In this document: positions 33,466 through 41,773 of the stretch, piece after piece
How the letters are laid out: each line of letters starts with the position of its first letter
How positions within the stretch are numbered: the stretch's first letter is position 1
Assembly (NCBI RefSeq): GCF_003382365.1
Contig: NZ_QTSU01000001.1
Span: 1,426,001 to 1,490,000, forward strand
Length of the DNA: 64,000 nucleotides
Direction: 5' to 3'
Origin: Lysobacter silvisoli
GTDB lineage: Bacteria; Pseudomonadota; Gammaproteobacteria; Xanthomonadales; Xanthomonadaceae
Made by a program: the position numbers and the translations under genes
Notes under the pieces: model-generated
What the model was told of the DNA's origin: nothing
Seen by the model: the letters and a program-made list of their open reading frames with translations, nothing else
Databases searched by the model: none

Positions 33466-34614
33466 CTAAAGCCGGCGCAGGCGCTCGATCGCCGCGTCCA
33501 GCGTGGTTTCGTTCTTGGCGAAACACAGCCTGGCCAGGCGCTGTTCGGCCGGGGCGGTCTCGTAGAACGGCGACAATGGGATCGCGGTCACACCTTTTTC
33601 TATAGTGAGCCAGCGGCAGAAGGCGACGTCGTCCAGGTCGCTGATCGCCGAGTAGTCCACCAGCTGGAAGTAACCGCCGGCCACCGGCAGCGGCTGCAGG
33701 CGCGTGCCCAGCAACTGCTCGCGGAAGCGGTCGCGCTTGGCCTGGTAGAACGCGCCCAGTTGTTCGTAATGCTCGGGTTCGGCCTCGATCATTTCCGCGA
33801 ACGCCCATTGCGCCGGGGCGAAGCTGCAGAAACTGTTGTACTGGTGCACTTTGCGCAATTCGGCCGTCAGCGCCGGCGGGGCGATGCAGTAGCCGATCTT
33901 CCAGCCGGTGCAGTGGTAGGTCTTGCCGAAGCTGGACACCACGAAGGCGCGTTCGCGAAGCTCCGGGTAACGCAGCACCGACTCGTGACGCAGCTTATCG
34001 AAGACGATGTGCTCGTAGACCTCGTCCGACAGCAGGTAGATACCGGTCCGCCGCAGCAGGTCGCTCAGCTGGGCGATGTCGTCCTCGCCGAACATGGCGC
34101 CGGACGGGTTGTGCGGGGTGTTGACGATCAGCATGCGGGTCTTGGGCGTGACCGCGGCGCGGACCCGGTCCCAGTCCACGGCGAAGCTGCGCGGGTCCAG
34201 CGGCACGTGCACGGCGCGGCCGCCGGCCAGGTCGATCGCCGGCTCGTAGCTGTCGTAGCACGGGTCCAGCACGATCACTTCCTCGCCCGGCCGGACCACG
34301 GCGTGGACGGCGTCGAAGATCGCCTCGCTGGCGCCGGAGACCACGGTGACCTCGCTGTCGGCGTCGGGCAGATAGCCGTAGCAGCGCTGGGTCTTGGCGG
34401 CGATGGCCTGGCGCAGGGCCGGCACGCCGGTCATGGGCGCGTACTGATTGCGGCCCTCGCGCATGGCCCGGTTCAGCGATTCGATCAGGCGCTCGGGCAC
34501 GTCGAAGTCGGGGAAACCCTGCCCCAGGTTGACCGCGCCGTGCTCGGCGGCGAGCTGCGACATCACGGTGAAGATGGTCGTGCCGACCTTGGGCAGCTTG
34601 GTGTCAGGCGTCAT
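33466..34614 (-). CDS. PLP-dependent methionine aminotransferase, YbdL/KAT-like
   Basis: 382 residues of fold-type I class I/II aminotransferase. The PLP lysine is K231 (SSFGKTYHCTGWKIGY); NTPHNPSG and the SDEVYEHIVFD aspartate/tyrosine motifs are intact. The AAEHGAVNLGQGFPDFD start is typical of the YbdL branch, which uses methionine, and of kynurenine aminotransferases. It probably acts with the omega-amidase encoded beyond the secretion locus. The ATG at 34614 matches the domain start; a longer reading is non-homologous. Confidence 0.9.
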   Translation of the reverse strand: MTPDTKLPKVGTTIFTVMSQLAAEHGAVNLGQGFPDFDVPERLIESLNRAMREGRNQYAPMTGVPALRQAIAAKTQRCYGYLPDADSEVTVVSGASEAIFDAVHAVVRPGEEVIVLDPCYDSYEPAIDLAGGRAVHVPLDPRSFAVDWDRVRAAVTPKTRMLIVNTPHNPSGAMFGEDDIAQLSDLLRRTGIYLLSDEVYEHIVFDKLRHESVLRYPELRERAFVVSSFGKTYHCTGWKIGYCIAPPALTAELRKVHQYNSFCSFAPAQWAFAEMIEAEPEHYEQLGAFYQAKRDRFREQLLGTRLQPLPVAGGYFQLVDYSAISDLDDVAFCRWLTIEKGVTAIPLSPFYETAPAEQRLARLCFAKNETTLDAAIERLRRL

Positions 34615-34765
34615 GGATCCGGGGACATGGCGTGGGGAGGCCGAGTGTAAAGAATCGCCGCGACAACACCTACGCCGGGGCCATGACGATCCGGAACCTG
34701 GGCATGCGCGGCGCCGTCCGTCGGCACGCGTTGCGCGGCGGCGGCGCCCCGCCCAGACTGCGGCC

Positions 34766-35239
34766 ATGCGCGAAATCCAGGTCGTCGACGCCGCCGAACT
34801 GGCCGCCCTCTACGCCGCGGCGCAGTACGCCGTGAGCATCGACGGCGACGCCATCGCGCTGCGCGTGGGCGCCCTGGCGCCGGACCTGGAGGCCTACCTG
34901 CCGGCGCCGCGCTACGTGCTGATCAGCGCCTGGAACCCGGCCTCGGAGCCGCGCTCGGACAGCGCCAACGAAACCGCCGACCGCGCCCTGACCGCACGCC
35001 TGGACGCGGCCGGCATCGCCCGCCAGGCGGCCTGGGCCAGCGCACCGGACGGGCAATGGCGCGAGCCGGGCTGGCTGCTTACCGGCGTCGGCCCGGCCGA
35101 GGCCGACCGCCTGGCCCGCGACTTCGGCCAGGCCGCGGTGCTGGCCTGGGACCACGGCGAGGCGGTGCGTCTGCGCATGCTGCTGCCGGCCCCGGCCGAG
35201 GCACCGGGCTGGGCGCATATCGACTGGGCCGCGGGTTGA
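34766..35239 (+). CDS. DUF3293 protein
   Basis: 157 residues from the ATG at 34766. The core YVLISAWNPASEPRSDSANE is the DUF3293 signature, followed by GQWREPGWLLTGVGPAEADRLARDFGQAAVL. It is a small cytoplasmic protein of unknown function. It diverges from the aminotransferase gene across a 151-base gap. Confidence 0.82.
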   Translation: MREIQVVDAAELAALYAAAQYAVSIDGDAIALRVGALAPDLEAYLPAPRYVLISAWNPASEPRSDSANETADRALTARLDAAGIARQAAWASAPDGQWREPGWLLTGVGPAEADRLARDFGQAAVLAWDHGEAVRLRMLLPAPAEAPGWAHIDWAAG

Positions 35240-35353
35240 GCTGGGCCAGCGCCCGCTCCCCCGTTTCGCCCCACCCTAGTTCCGCCCATGCCGGAACCCG
35301 CGCCCTCCCGATACCGCGCGGCCCCGTGTTCTTTATCTCGTCACTCTCTATCC

Positions 35354-35460
35354 CGTCATTCCGGCGAAAGCCGGAACCCATTTTGATCTTCGCTTTCCGA
35401 CGGCTGCAGCCACAGCAACAGCAACCGCAAAATGGGTTCCGGCTTACGCCGGAACGACGG
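35354..35460. repeat. Composite repeat with inverted ends (TCATTCCGG family)
   Basis: Left end GTCATTCCGGCGAAAGCCGG, right end CCGGCTTACGCCGGAACGAC, with inner CCCATTTTG and CAAAATGGG also inverted. It shares ends and parts of the centre (CAGCAAC, GCAAAATGGG) with the element at 8855-8960. It accounts for much of the 349-base gap between the DUF3293 gene and ccmA; nothing else is seen in that gap. Confidence 0.7.
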
Positions 35461-35588
35461 TGATGAATGACGGCGATGAATCAGGGCCATGAAACCGGCC
35501 GGGACCGGCACCACGCGCAAAACGGACTCCCCCGCCCGTGCCCGGCTAAACTAGCCGGCTACGCGGCCCACCGCCGCCCTGCCCGCCG

Positions 35589-36263
35589 ATGACCCCAATC
35601 GACCACTCCGCCCCGCCGCTGCTGCAAGCCCGCGGCCTGCGTTTCGCGCGCAACGACGAGCCCGTGTTCGGGCCGCTGGACTTCGCCGTCGACGCCGGCG
35701 AGGCGCTGCTGGTGCAAGGCGACAACGGCGCCGGCAAGACCACCCTGCTGCGGGTGCTGGCCGGGCTGCTGCGCGCCGACGAGGGCCAGATCGATATCGA
35801 CGGCCGGCCTGCGCACCCGGCGCGGCGCGCCCGCGCGATCGCCTACCTGGGCCACCTGCCCGGGCTCAAGGCCGACCTGAGCGCGCTGGAGAACCTCAAC
35901 TTCCTGTGCGGCCTGCAAGGCCGCCGTCGCGCCCAACTGCCCGAGAACGCCTTGGGCATCGTCGGCCTGGCCGGATACGAGGATGCGCTGGCGCGGCAGT
36001 TGTCGGCCGGACAGAAGAAGCGCCTGAGCCTGGCCCGGCTATGGCTGGCGCCGGCGCCGGTATGGCTGCTGGACGAGCCCTACGCCAACCTGGACCTGGA
36101 CGGCATCGAACTGGTCAACCGCATGGTCCAGGCGCACCTGCGCGAAGGCGGCGCCGCCCTGGTCACCACCCACGGCGCCTACGCCGCGCCGCCGGTGCGC
36201 ACGCGCATGCTGGTGCTGGGCGCGCCCTCGCGCCTGGCCGACGCGGAGGCAGGCCACGCATGA
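35589..36263 (+). CDS. ccmA: Heme exporter ATP-binding protein CcmA
   Basis: 224 residues, ABC ATPase with Walker [10 protein letters not shown], signature [14 protein letters not shown] and Walker B VWLLDEPY. CcmA with CcmB drives release of holo-CcmE from CcmC in cytochrome c maturation. First gene of ccmABCDEFGHI; the stop overlaps the ccmB start as ATGA. Confidence 0.95.
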   Translation: MTPIDHSAPPLLQARGLRFARNDEPVFGPLDFAVDAGEALLVQGDNGAGKTTLLRVLAGLLRADEGQIDIDGRPAHPARRARAIAYLGHLPGLKADLSALENLNFLCGLQGRRRAQLPENALGIVGLAGYEDALARQLSAGQKKRLSLARLWLAPAPVWLLDEPYANLDLDGIELVNRMVQAHLREGGAALVTTHGAYAAPPVRTRMLVLGAPSRLADAEAGHA

Positions 36264-36985
36264 ATCCGAATCCCGTAGCCGGCGCCCGCCGCCCCACCCA
36301 GGCCGCCCTGCCCGGCCTGGCCGGCGCCGCGCGCGCGCTGCTGGCGCGCGACCTGCGCCTGCTCTGGCGCCGCCGTGGCGACGCCTTGCAGCCGGCGCTG
36401 TTCGCACTCCTAGTAGTGGTGCTGTTCGCCCTGGCCCTGGGCGGCGAAGCCCAGGCCCTGGCCAAGGTCGCCGCCGCGGTGCTGTGGCTGGCGGTGCTGC
36501 TGGCCGGCCTGCTGGCGCTGGACACCCTGTTCCGCGGCGACGCCGAGGACGGCTCGCTGGAGCAATGGATGCTGGCGCCGGTGCCGCTGGGCTGGCTGGT
36601 GGCGGTGCGCACCTTCAGTCACTGGGCCACCACCGCGCTGCCGCTGCTGATCGCCACCCCGCTGCTGGGCGAACTGCTGCACCTGCCGCGCGAGCAGTTG
36701 CCGGTGCTGCTGACCTCGCTGGCGCTGGGCACGCCGCTGCTGAGCCTGCTGGGCGCGGTGGTCGCGGCGCTGACGGTCGGCATGCGGCGCTCTGGTATCC
36801 TGGTGGCCTTGCTGGCGTTGCCGCTGTACGTGCCGGTGCTGGTGTTCGGCGCCGGCAGCGTGACCGCCGCGGCGCAGGGAATGGATGCCGCCGGCGGGTT
36901 GCTGTTGCTCGGCGCCGGATTGGCGGTGGCGCTGGTGCTGGCGCCGCTGGCCGCCGCCGCCGCGATCCGCATCGCCTTGAGTTGA
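36260..36985 (+). CDS. ccmB: Heme exporter membrane protein CcmB
   Basis: 241 residues with six predicted membrane segments and the CcmB motifs [17 protein letters not shown] and [18 protein letters not shown]. It is the membrane subunit of the CcmAB transporter-like complex. The ATG at 36260 overlaps the ccmA stop. A longer in-frame reading runs inside ccmA and is a shadow. Confidence 0.93.
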   Translation: MNPNPVAGARRPTQAALPGLAGAARALLARDLRLLWRRRGDALQPALFALLVVVLFALALGGEAQALAKVAAAVLWLAVLLAGLLALDTLFRGDAEDGSLEQWMLAPVPLGWLVAVRTFSHWATTALPLLIATPLLGELLHLPREQLPVLLTSLALGTPLLSLLGAVVAALTVGMRRSGILVALLALPLYVPVLVFGAGSVTAAAQGMDAAGGLLLLGAGLAVALVLAPLAAAAAIRIALS

Positions 36986-37106
36986 GCGCCACCGGCGCGG
37001 CCGGCACGGGCGACCGCTGCGGACGCGACGAACCGATCACGGCCAACGCGGTCCAAGCCGCCACGCCCTCTACCCGCCGGTCTTCGCGACCCGCCCGATA
37101 CGCTGC

Positions 37107-37871
37107 ATGAATCCACTCGTCCGCTGGTTCCACCAACTCGGCTCGCCGCCCACCTTCGACCGCTTCGCCGCGCGCTGGGCGCCGTGGGGCTACGTCAGCG
37201 GCCTGCTGGTCATGGCCTGGGGCCTGTACGGCGCGCTGTTCCAGGTACCGGCCGACTACCAGCAGGGCGACAGCTTCCGCATCCTCTACATCCACGTGCC
37301 CAGCGCCTGGATGAGCATGGCGGTGTTCGCGCTGATGGCCGCCTACGCCGCTGTCGCGCTGATCTGGCGGATCAAGCTGTGCGAGATCCTGGCCATGGCC
37401 TGCGCGCCGATCGGCGCCGGCTTCACCGTCATCACCCTGGCCACCGGCTCGATCTGGGGCAAGCCCATGTGGGGCACCTGGTGGGACTGGGACCCGCGCC
37501 TGACCAGCGAACTGATCCTGCTGTTCCTCTACCTGGGCGTGATCGGCCTGTACAACGCCATCGACGACCGCCGCGCCGCCGCGCGCGCGGCCGGCCTGCT
37601 GGCCATCGTCGGCGTGGTGCTGCTGCCGGTGATCCGCTATTCGGTGGAATGGTGGAACTCGCTGCACCAGGGCCAGACCATCCGCCTGATGGGCGAGTCG
37701 AGCATGGACGCGAGCATGATCGCGCCGCTGATCTGGATGGTGGTGGGGACCAAGCTGTGGTTCGTCGGCGCCCTGCTCAGCCGCGCGCGCGGCGACAACC
37801 TGCGGCGCGAATCGGGCAAGGCCTGGGTCGCGCAGCTGGCCGGCGCCGCCGGCAAGGACGGCGCGCCGTGA
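37107..37871 (+). CDS. ccmC: Heme-handling protein CcmC
   Basis: 254 residues with six membrane segments. The tryptophan-rich heme loop is WGKPMWGTWWDWDPRLTSEL, and conserved periplasmic histidines lie in YIHVPSAW and SLHQGQTIRL. CcmC attaches heme to CcmE. A 121-base gap without a gene separates it from ccmB. The stop overlaps the GTG start of ccmD. Confidence 0.95.
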   Translation: MNPLVRWFHQLGSPPTFDRFAARWAPWGYVSGLLVMAWGLYGALFQVPADYQQGDSFRILYIHVPSAWMSMAVFALMAAYAAVALIWRIKLCEILAMACAPIGAGFTVITLATGSIWGKPMWGTWWDWDPRLTSELILLFLYLGVIGLYNAIDDRRAAARAAGLLAIVGVVLLPVIRYSVEWWNSLHQGQTIRLMGESSMDASMIAPLIWMVVGTKLWFVGALLSRARGDNLRRESGKAWVAQLAGAAGKDGAP

Positions 37872-38044
37872 GCTACCAGAACTATGTGATCGCCGCCTAC
37901 GCGGTGTTCGCGATCGTGCTGGCCTGGGACTTCGTCTCCAGCCGGCTGCAGATCCGGCGCGAGCTGCGCGCCGCTCGCCAGCGCGCCGCACGCCAGGCCG
38001 GCCAGGCCGGCGCACGCAAGCCCACGGGTGAATTGAGCCGATGA
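37868..38044 (+). CDS. ccmD: CcmD small membrane protein
   Basis: 58 residues from a GTG at 37868 overlapping the ccmC stop as GTGA. One membrane segment (about 6-24, [19 protein letters not shown]) followed by an Arg/Ala-rich cytoplasmic tail, as expected for CcmD, which helps release holo-CcmE. Its stop overlaps the ccmE start as ATGA. Confidence 0.88.
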   Translation: MSYQNYVIAAYAVFAIVLAWDFVSSRLQIRRELRAARQRAARQAGQAGARKPTGELSR

Positions 38045-38523
38045 ATCCGATCCGCCGCCGTCGTTTGTTGTGGGTGCTGGCGCTGGTCGCCGCCGCCGGT
38101 ATCGCCGTGACCCTGGTGGCCATGGCGCTGCAGCGCAACGTGGCCTATCTGTACACCCCGGCCGAGGTGCTGCGCGGCGATGCCGGCGCACAGGTGTCCT
38201 CGGGCGAAACCCGTTTCCGCCTGGGCGGCATGGTCGCCGCCGGTTCGTTCCAGCGCGCCAGCGGTTCGATGGAAGCGCACTTCCGCGTGACCGACGGCGA
38301 CGCCGAACTGCCCGTGGTCTACACCGGCATCCTGCCGGACCTGTTCCGCGAGAAACAGGCGGTGGTCGCCACCGGCCGCATGCAGGGCGACCGCTTCGTG
38401 GCCGAGCAGATCCTGGCCAAGCACGACGAGACCTACATGCCCAAGGAAGTGGCCGACAAGATGGGCAAGGCGCATCAGAAGCACGACGTGCCCGCGCCGG
38501 GCGGTGCGGAGGCTATGCGTTGA
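38041..38523 (+). CDS. ccmE: Heme chaperone CcmE
   Basis: 160 residues. One N-terminal membrane anchor (about 9-30) and a periplasmic OB-fold domain. The covalent heme-binding site is H128 with Y132 in AKHDETYMP. It carries heme from CcmC to CcmF/CcmH. A 106-base palindromic repeat separates it from ccmF. Confidence 0.95.
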   Translation: MNPIRRRRLLWVLALVAAAGIAVTLVAMALQRNVAYLYTPAEVLRGDAGAQVSSGETRFRLGGMVAAGSFQRASGSMEAHFRVTDGDAELPVVYTGILPDLFREKQAVVATGRMQGDRFVAEQILAKHDETYMPKEVADKMGKAHQKHDVPAPGGAEAMR

Positions 38524-38544
38524 TTTCGGGCGCGGGAAGCAAAA

Positions 38545-38650
38545 GCGAATCCCCCCTACCCCCCTTTTTCAAAGGGGGGAACAGCCCGGTGAGTTCGCTG
38601 CCCCCTGCGTGTCTCCCCCCTTTGAAAGAGCGGGGCCGGGGGGGATTTGC
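38545..38650. repeat. C/G-run composite repeat, 106 bases, between ccmE and ccmF
   Basis: Begins GCGAATCCCCCCTACCCCCC and ends CCGGGGGGGATTTGC. Each half contains a local palindrome (CCCCCCTTTTTCAAAGGGGGG and CCCCCCTTTGAAAGAGCGGGG). It has the same length and the same GAGTTCGCTG core as the copy inside ccmH at 41211-41316. Confidence 0.85.
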
Positions 38651-38685
38651 CGCGCAACCCCATCACCTAAAGCGAAACCACCCCC

Positions 38686-40656
38686 ATGCTCCCTGAGCTC
38701 GGCCAGATCTTCCTGATCCTGGCGCTGTTGATCGCCGTGCTGCAGGCGGTGCTGCCCATGCTCGGCGCGCACCGCGGCATCGCCTCCTGGATGGACCTCG
38801 CCCGCCCGGCCGCCTATGCGCAGCTGGCGCTGGTGCTGGCCGCGTTCGCGGTGCTGACCCACGGCTTCGTGGTCCAGGACTTCTCGATCAAGTACGTGGC
38901 GCAGAACAGCAATAGCCTGCTGCCGATGATCTACCGCTATTCGGCGGTGTGGGGCGCGCACGAAGGCTCGCTGCTGTTGTGGGTGCTGGTGCTGGCGCTG
39001 TGGACCGCGGCGGTGGCGCGCTACTCGCGCGCGCTGCCGATGCCGGTGATCGCGCGCGTGCTGGGCGTGATGGGCGTGGTCAGTTCCGGCTTCCTGGCGT
39101 TCCTGATCCTGACCAGCAACCCCTTCGAACGCCTGCTGCCGGCCGTGGCCGAAGGCCGCGATCTCAATCCGCTGCTGCAGGACCCGGGCCTGATCATCCA
39201 CCCGCCGATGCTGTACATCGGCTACGTCGGCTTCGCCGTGCCCTTCGCCTTCGCCATCGCCGCCCTGCTCGACGGCAAGGTCGACGCGCGCTGGCTGCGC
39301 TGGACCCGGCCCTGGACCAACATCGCCTGGGCGTTCCTGACCCTGGGCATCGCCCTGGGTTCGTGGTGGGCGTATTACGAGCTGGGCTGGGGCGGCTGGT
39401 GGTTCTGGGACCCGGTCGAGAACGCCAGCTTCATGCCCTGGCTGGCCGGCGCGGCGCTGCTGCATTCGCAGGCGGTCACCGAAAAGCGCGGCAGCTTCCG
39501 CGGCTGGACCCTGCTGCTGGCCATCGCCACCTTCTCGCTGTCGCTGCTGGGCGCGTTCCTGGTGCGTTCGGGCGTGCTGACCAGCGTGCACGCCTTCGCC
39601 GCCGATCCCTCGCGCGGCGTGTTCGTGCTGATCTTCCTGGGCGTCGTGATCGGCAGCTCGCTGCTGCTGTACGCGCTGCGCGCACCGTCTTCGGATGACC
39701 CGCCCGGCAAGCCGTTCGAGCTGTACTCGCGCGAGACCCTGCTGCTGGCCAACAACCTGCTGCTGGCCACCGCCTGCGCGATGGTGCTGCTGGGCACCTT
39801 GTACCCGCTGCTGGCCGACGCCTTGAACCTGGGCAAGCTGTCGGTGGGCCCGCCCTACTTCGCCCTGATGTTCGTGCTGCTGATGGCGCCGATGGTGCTG
39901 CTGCTGCCGTTCGGCCCGCTGTTCCGCTGGCAGCGCGAGCAGCCCTCGCGGCCGGCTGCGATGCTGGTGCCCTGGGCCGGGCTGGCCCTGGGCGCGGCCA
40001 TCGCCGCTTACTTCGTCGCGCCGCAGGGTGCGTGGAAGGTCGCCGCCGGTCTGGGCGGCGCGCTGTGGGTGGGCCTGGGCACCTTGCGCTTCGTCTGGAC
40101 CCGCCTGCGCGGCGACGGCACCCGCTACACCGCCGAAATGCTGGGCATGACCCTGGCCCACACCGGCATCGCCGTGTTCCTGATCGGCGCCCTGCTCACC
40201 GAAGGCCTGAGCCAGCAGCGCGAACTGGCGCTGACGCCGGGCCAGAGCGTGGAGCTGGGCCGCTATGCGTTCCGCTTCGACGGCGTGGCCCATCGCGCCG
40301 GCCCCAACTTCGAAGCCGACCGCGGCACCGTCACCGTGTTCCAGAACGAACAGCTGCTGACCGTGCTGCATCCGGAAAAACGCGCCTACGCCAGCGGCGG
40401 CCAGGTCATGACCGAAGCGGCGATCGATCCCGGTTTCAGCCGCGACCTCTACGTCGCCCTGGGTGAACCGCTGGGCGGCGGCGCCTGGGCGCTGCGCGTG
40501 CACATCAAGCCCTTCGTGCGCTGGATCTGGGCCGGCGCGCTGCTGATGATGCTGGGCGGCTTCGTCGCCGCCGCCGACCGCCGTTTCCGTCCCCAGTCCG
40601 CCGCCGCGCCGCGCCCGGTGCGCAACGACGACGCCCTTGAAGGAAGCGCCGCATGA
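38686..40656 (+). CDS. ccmF: Cytochrome c heme lyase subunit CcmF
   Basis: 656 residues with about 15 membrane segments. The WWD heme-handling motif is GWGGWWFWDPVENASFMPWL, and conserved histidines lie in VWGAHEGSLLLW and IIHPPMLYIGYVGF. With CcmH it ligates heme to apocytochromes. The stop overlaps the ccmG start as ATGA. Confidence 0.96.
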   Translation: MLPELGQIFLILALLIAVLQAVLPMLGAHRGIASWMDLARPAAYAQLALVLAAFAVLTHGFVVQDFSIKYVAQNSNSLLPMIYRYSAVWGAHEGSLLLWVLVLALWTAAVARYSRALPMPVIARVLGVMGVVSSGFLAFLILTSNPFERLLPAVAEGRDLNPLLQDPGLIIHPPMLYIGYVGFAVPFAFAIAALLDGKVDARWLRWTRPWTNIAWAFLTLGIALGSWWAYYELGWGGWWFWDPVENASFMPWLAGAALLHSQAVTEKRGSFRGWTLLLAIATFSLSLLGAFLVRSGVLTSVHAFAADPSRGVFVLIFLGVVIGSSLLLYALRAPSSDDPPGKPFELYSRETLLLANNLLLATACAMVLLGTLYPLLADALNLGKLSVGPPYFALMFVLLMAPMVLLLPFGPLFRWQREQPSRPAAMLVPWAGLALGAAIAAYFVAPQGAWKVAAGLGGALWVGLGTLRFVWTRLRGDGTRYTAEMLGMTLAHTGIAVFLIGALLTEGLSQQRELALTPGQSVELGRYAFRFDGVAHRAGPNFEADRGTVTVFQNEQLLTVLHPEKRAYASGGQVMTEAAIDPGFSRDLYVALGEPLGGGAWALRVHIKPFVRWIWAGALLMMLGGFVAAADRRFRPQSAAAPRPVRNDDALEGSAA

Positions 40657-41198
40657 ACAAGAGCCGTTGGCTGCCCCTGGCCGTATTCGCCGCTCTGGCG
40701 GTGTTGCTGGCCGCGGGCGTGTGGCTGAGCCGCAATCCCGACCGCGAGGCCCTGCCCTCGCCGCTGATCGGCAAGCCCGCGCCGGCGTTCTCGCTGCCGG
40801 TGCTGCACGAGGCCGGCCGCTTGGTCAGCTCCGAACAACTGCGCGGCTCACCCTACCTGCTCAACGTCTGGGGCAGCTGGTGCCCGGCCTGCCGCGACGA
40901 GCACCCGGTACTGACCCGCTTCGCCGAAACCAAGCGCGTGCGCGTGATCGGCTTCAACTGGAAAGACGAACACCCCGACGCGCTGCGCTGGCTGGAGCAG
41001 TACGGCAATCCCTACTGGCTGGTGCTAACCGATTACGAAGGCAAGGTCGCCATCGACTGGGGCATCTACGGCGCGCCGGAAACCTTCCTGGTCGACGCGC
41101 GCGGCGTGGTGCGCTGGAAGCACGTGGGGCCGATGAGCGAGGCGACGATCCGCGACGAATTGCTGCCGGTGCTGGCGGAAGTCGAGAAGACGCGATGA
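40653..41198 (+). CDS. ccmG: Thiol:disulfide interchange protein CcmG/DsbE
   Basis: 181 residues: a membrane anchor (about 7-25) and a periplasmic thioredoxin fold with the active site W76-C77-P-A-C80 and the cis-Pro loop YGAPETFLVD. It reduces apocytochrome or CcmH thiols. The stop overlaps the ATG used for ccmH. Confidence 0.95.
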   Translation: MNKSRWLPLAVFAALAVLLAAGVWLSRNPDREALPSPLIGKPAPAFSLPVLHEAGRLVSSEQLRGSPYLLNVWGSWCPACRDEHPVLTRFAETKRVRVIGFNWKDEHPDALRWLEQYGNPYWLVLTDYEGKVAIDWGIYGAPETFLVDARGVVRWKHVGPMSEATIRDELLPVLAEVEKTR

Positions 41199-41773
41199 GT
41201 GGGGCTGAGAGCAAATCCCCCCTACCCCCCTTTTTCAAAGGGGGGAACAGCCGCGCGAGTTCGCTGCTGGCCTTTCATCTCCCCCCTTTGAAAAAGGGGG
41301 GCCGGGGGGGATTTGCTCTTGCCGTCGCTGCCCTGATCCTAGCCTTCGCCCTAACCCTCCAAGCCCAACCCGCCAACGACCCCACCCCGCTGCGCTTCAA
41401 CGACCGCAGCGAGGAAGTGCGCTTCCACGACCTGGTCGCCGAACTGCGCTGCGTGATGTGCCAGAACCAATCGCTGGCCGACTCCAACGCCCAGATCGCC
41501 CACGACCTGCGCCGCGAAGTGCTGCAGCTGATGCGCCAGGGCAAGAGCGACCGCGAGATCAAGGACTTCCTGGTCGCGCGCTACGGCGAATTCGTGCTGT
41601 ACCGCCCGCAGGTGGAGTCCAAGACCTGGCTGCTGTGGTTCGGCCCGCTGCTGGTGCTGCTGGCCGGCGGCGCCGTGGTCGCCGGCGTGGTGCGCTCGCG
41701 CGCCCGCGCCGCGCGCGCGCAAGGCAACGCCCACACCGATAGCGGCAACGCCGACGACAACGAGGAATGGTGA
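41195..41773 (+). CDS. ccmH: CcmH/CcdL apocytochrome thiol reductase with repeat-derived N-terminus
   Basis: 192 residues from the ATG that overlaps the ccmG stop. The CcmH domain begins near 61 (NDPTPLRFND) and carries the redox pair C86/C89 (LRCVMCQNQSLADSNA), then a membrane anchor (about 146-166). Residues about 6-41 are encoded by the palindromic repeat 41211-41316 and read KSPLPPFFKGGN, then PPLKKGGRGGF. They precede the hydrophobic signal core ALAVAALILAFALTLQAQ. An in-frame TTG within the repeat (41288) would give a conventional signal peptide beginning KKGGRGGF. Which start is used is unresolved; the TTG has no ribosome site. Confidence 0.9.
   Translation: MSGAESKSPLPPFFKGGNSRASSLLAFHLPPLKKGGRGGFALAVAALILAFALTLQAQPANDPTPLRFNDRSEEVRFHDLVAELRCVMCQNQSLADSNAQIAHDLRREVLQLMRQGKSDREIKDFLVARYGEFVLYRPQVESKTWLLWFGPLLVLLAGGAVVAGVVRSRARAARAQGNAHTDSGNADDNEEW
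41211..41316. repeat. C/G-run composite repeat, 106 bases, inside ccmH
   Basis: Starts GCAAATCCCCCCTACCCCCC and ends CCGGGGGGGATTTGC, with two internal palindromes. It is similar in full length to 38545-38650. It lies just behind the ccmH start codon and stays open in the ccmH frame. Confidence 0.88.

Noticed and set aside
38569-40503. 644-codon minus-strand frame over ccmF
   Set aside because: Gln/Arg/His-rich antisense shadow of an intact membrane protein gene.
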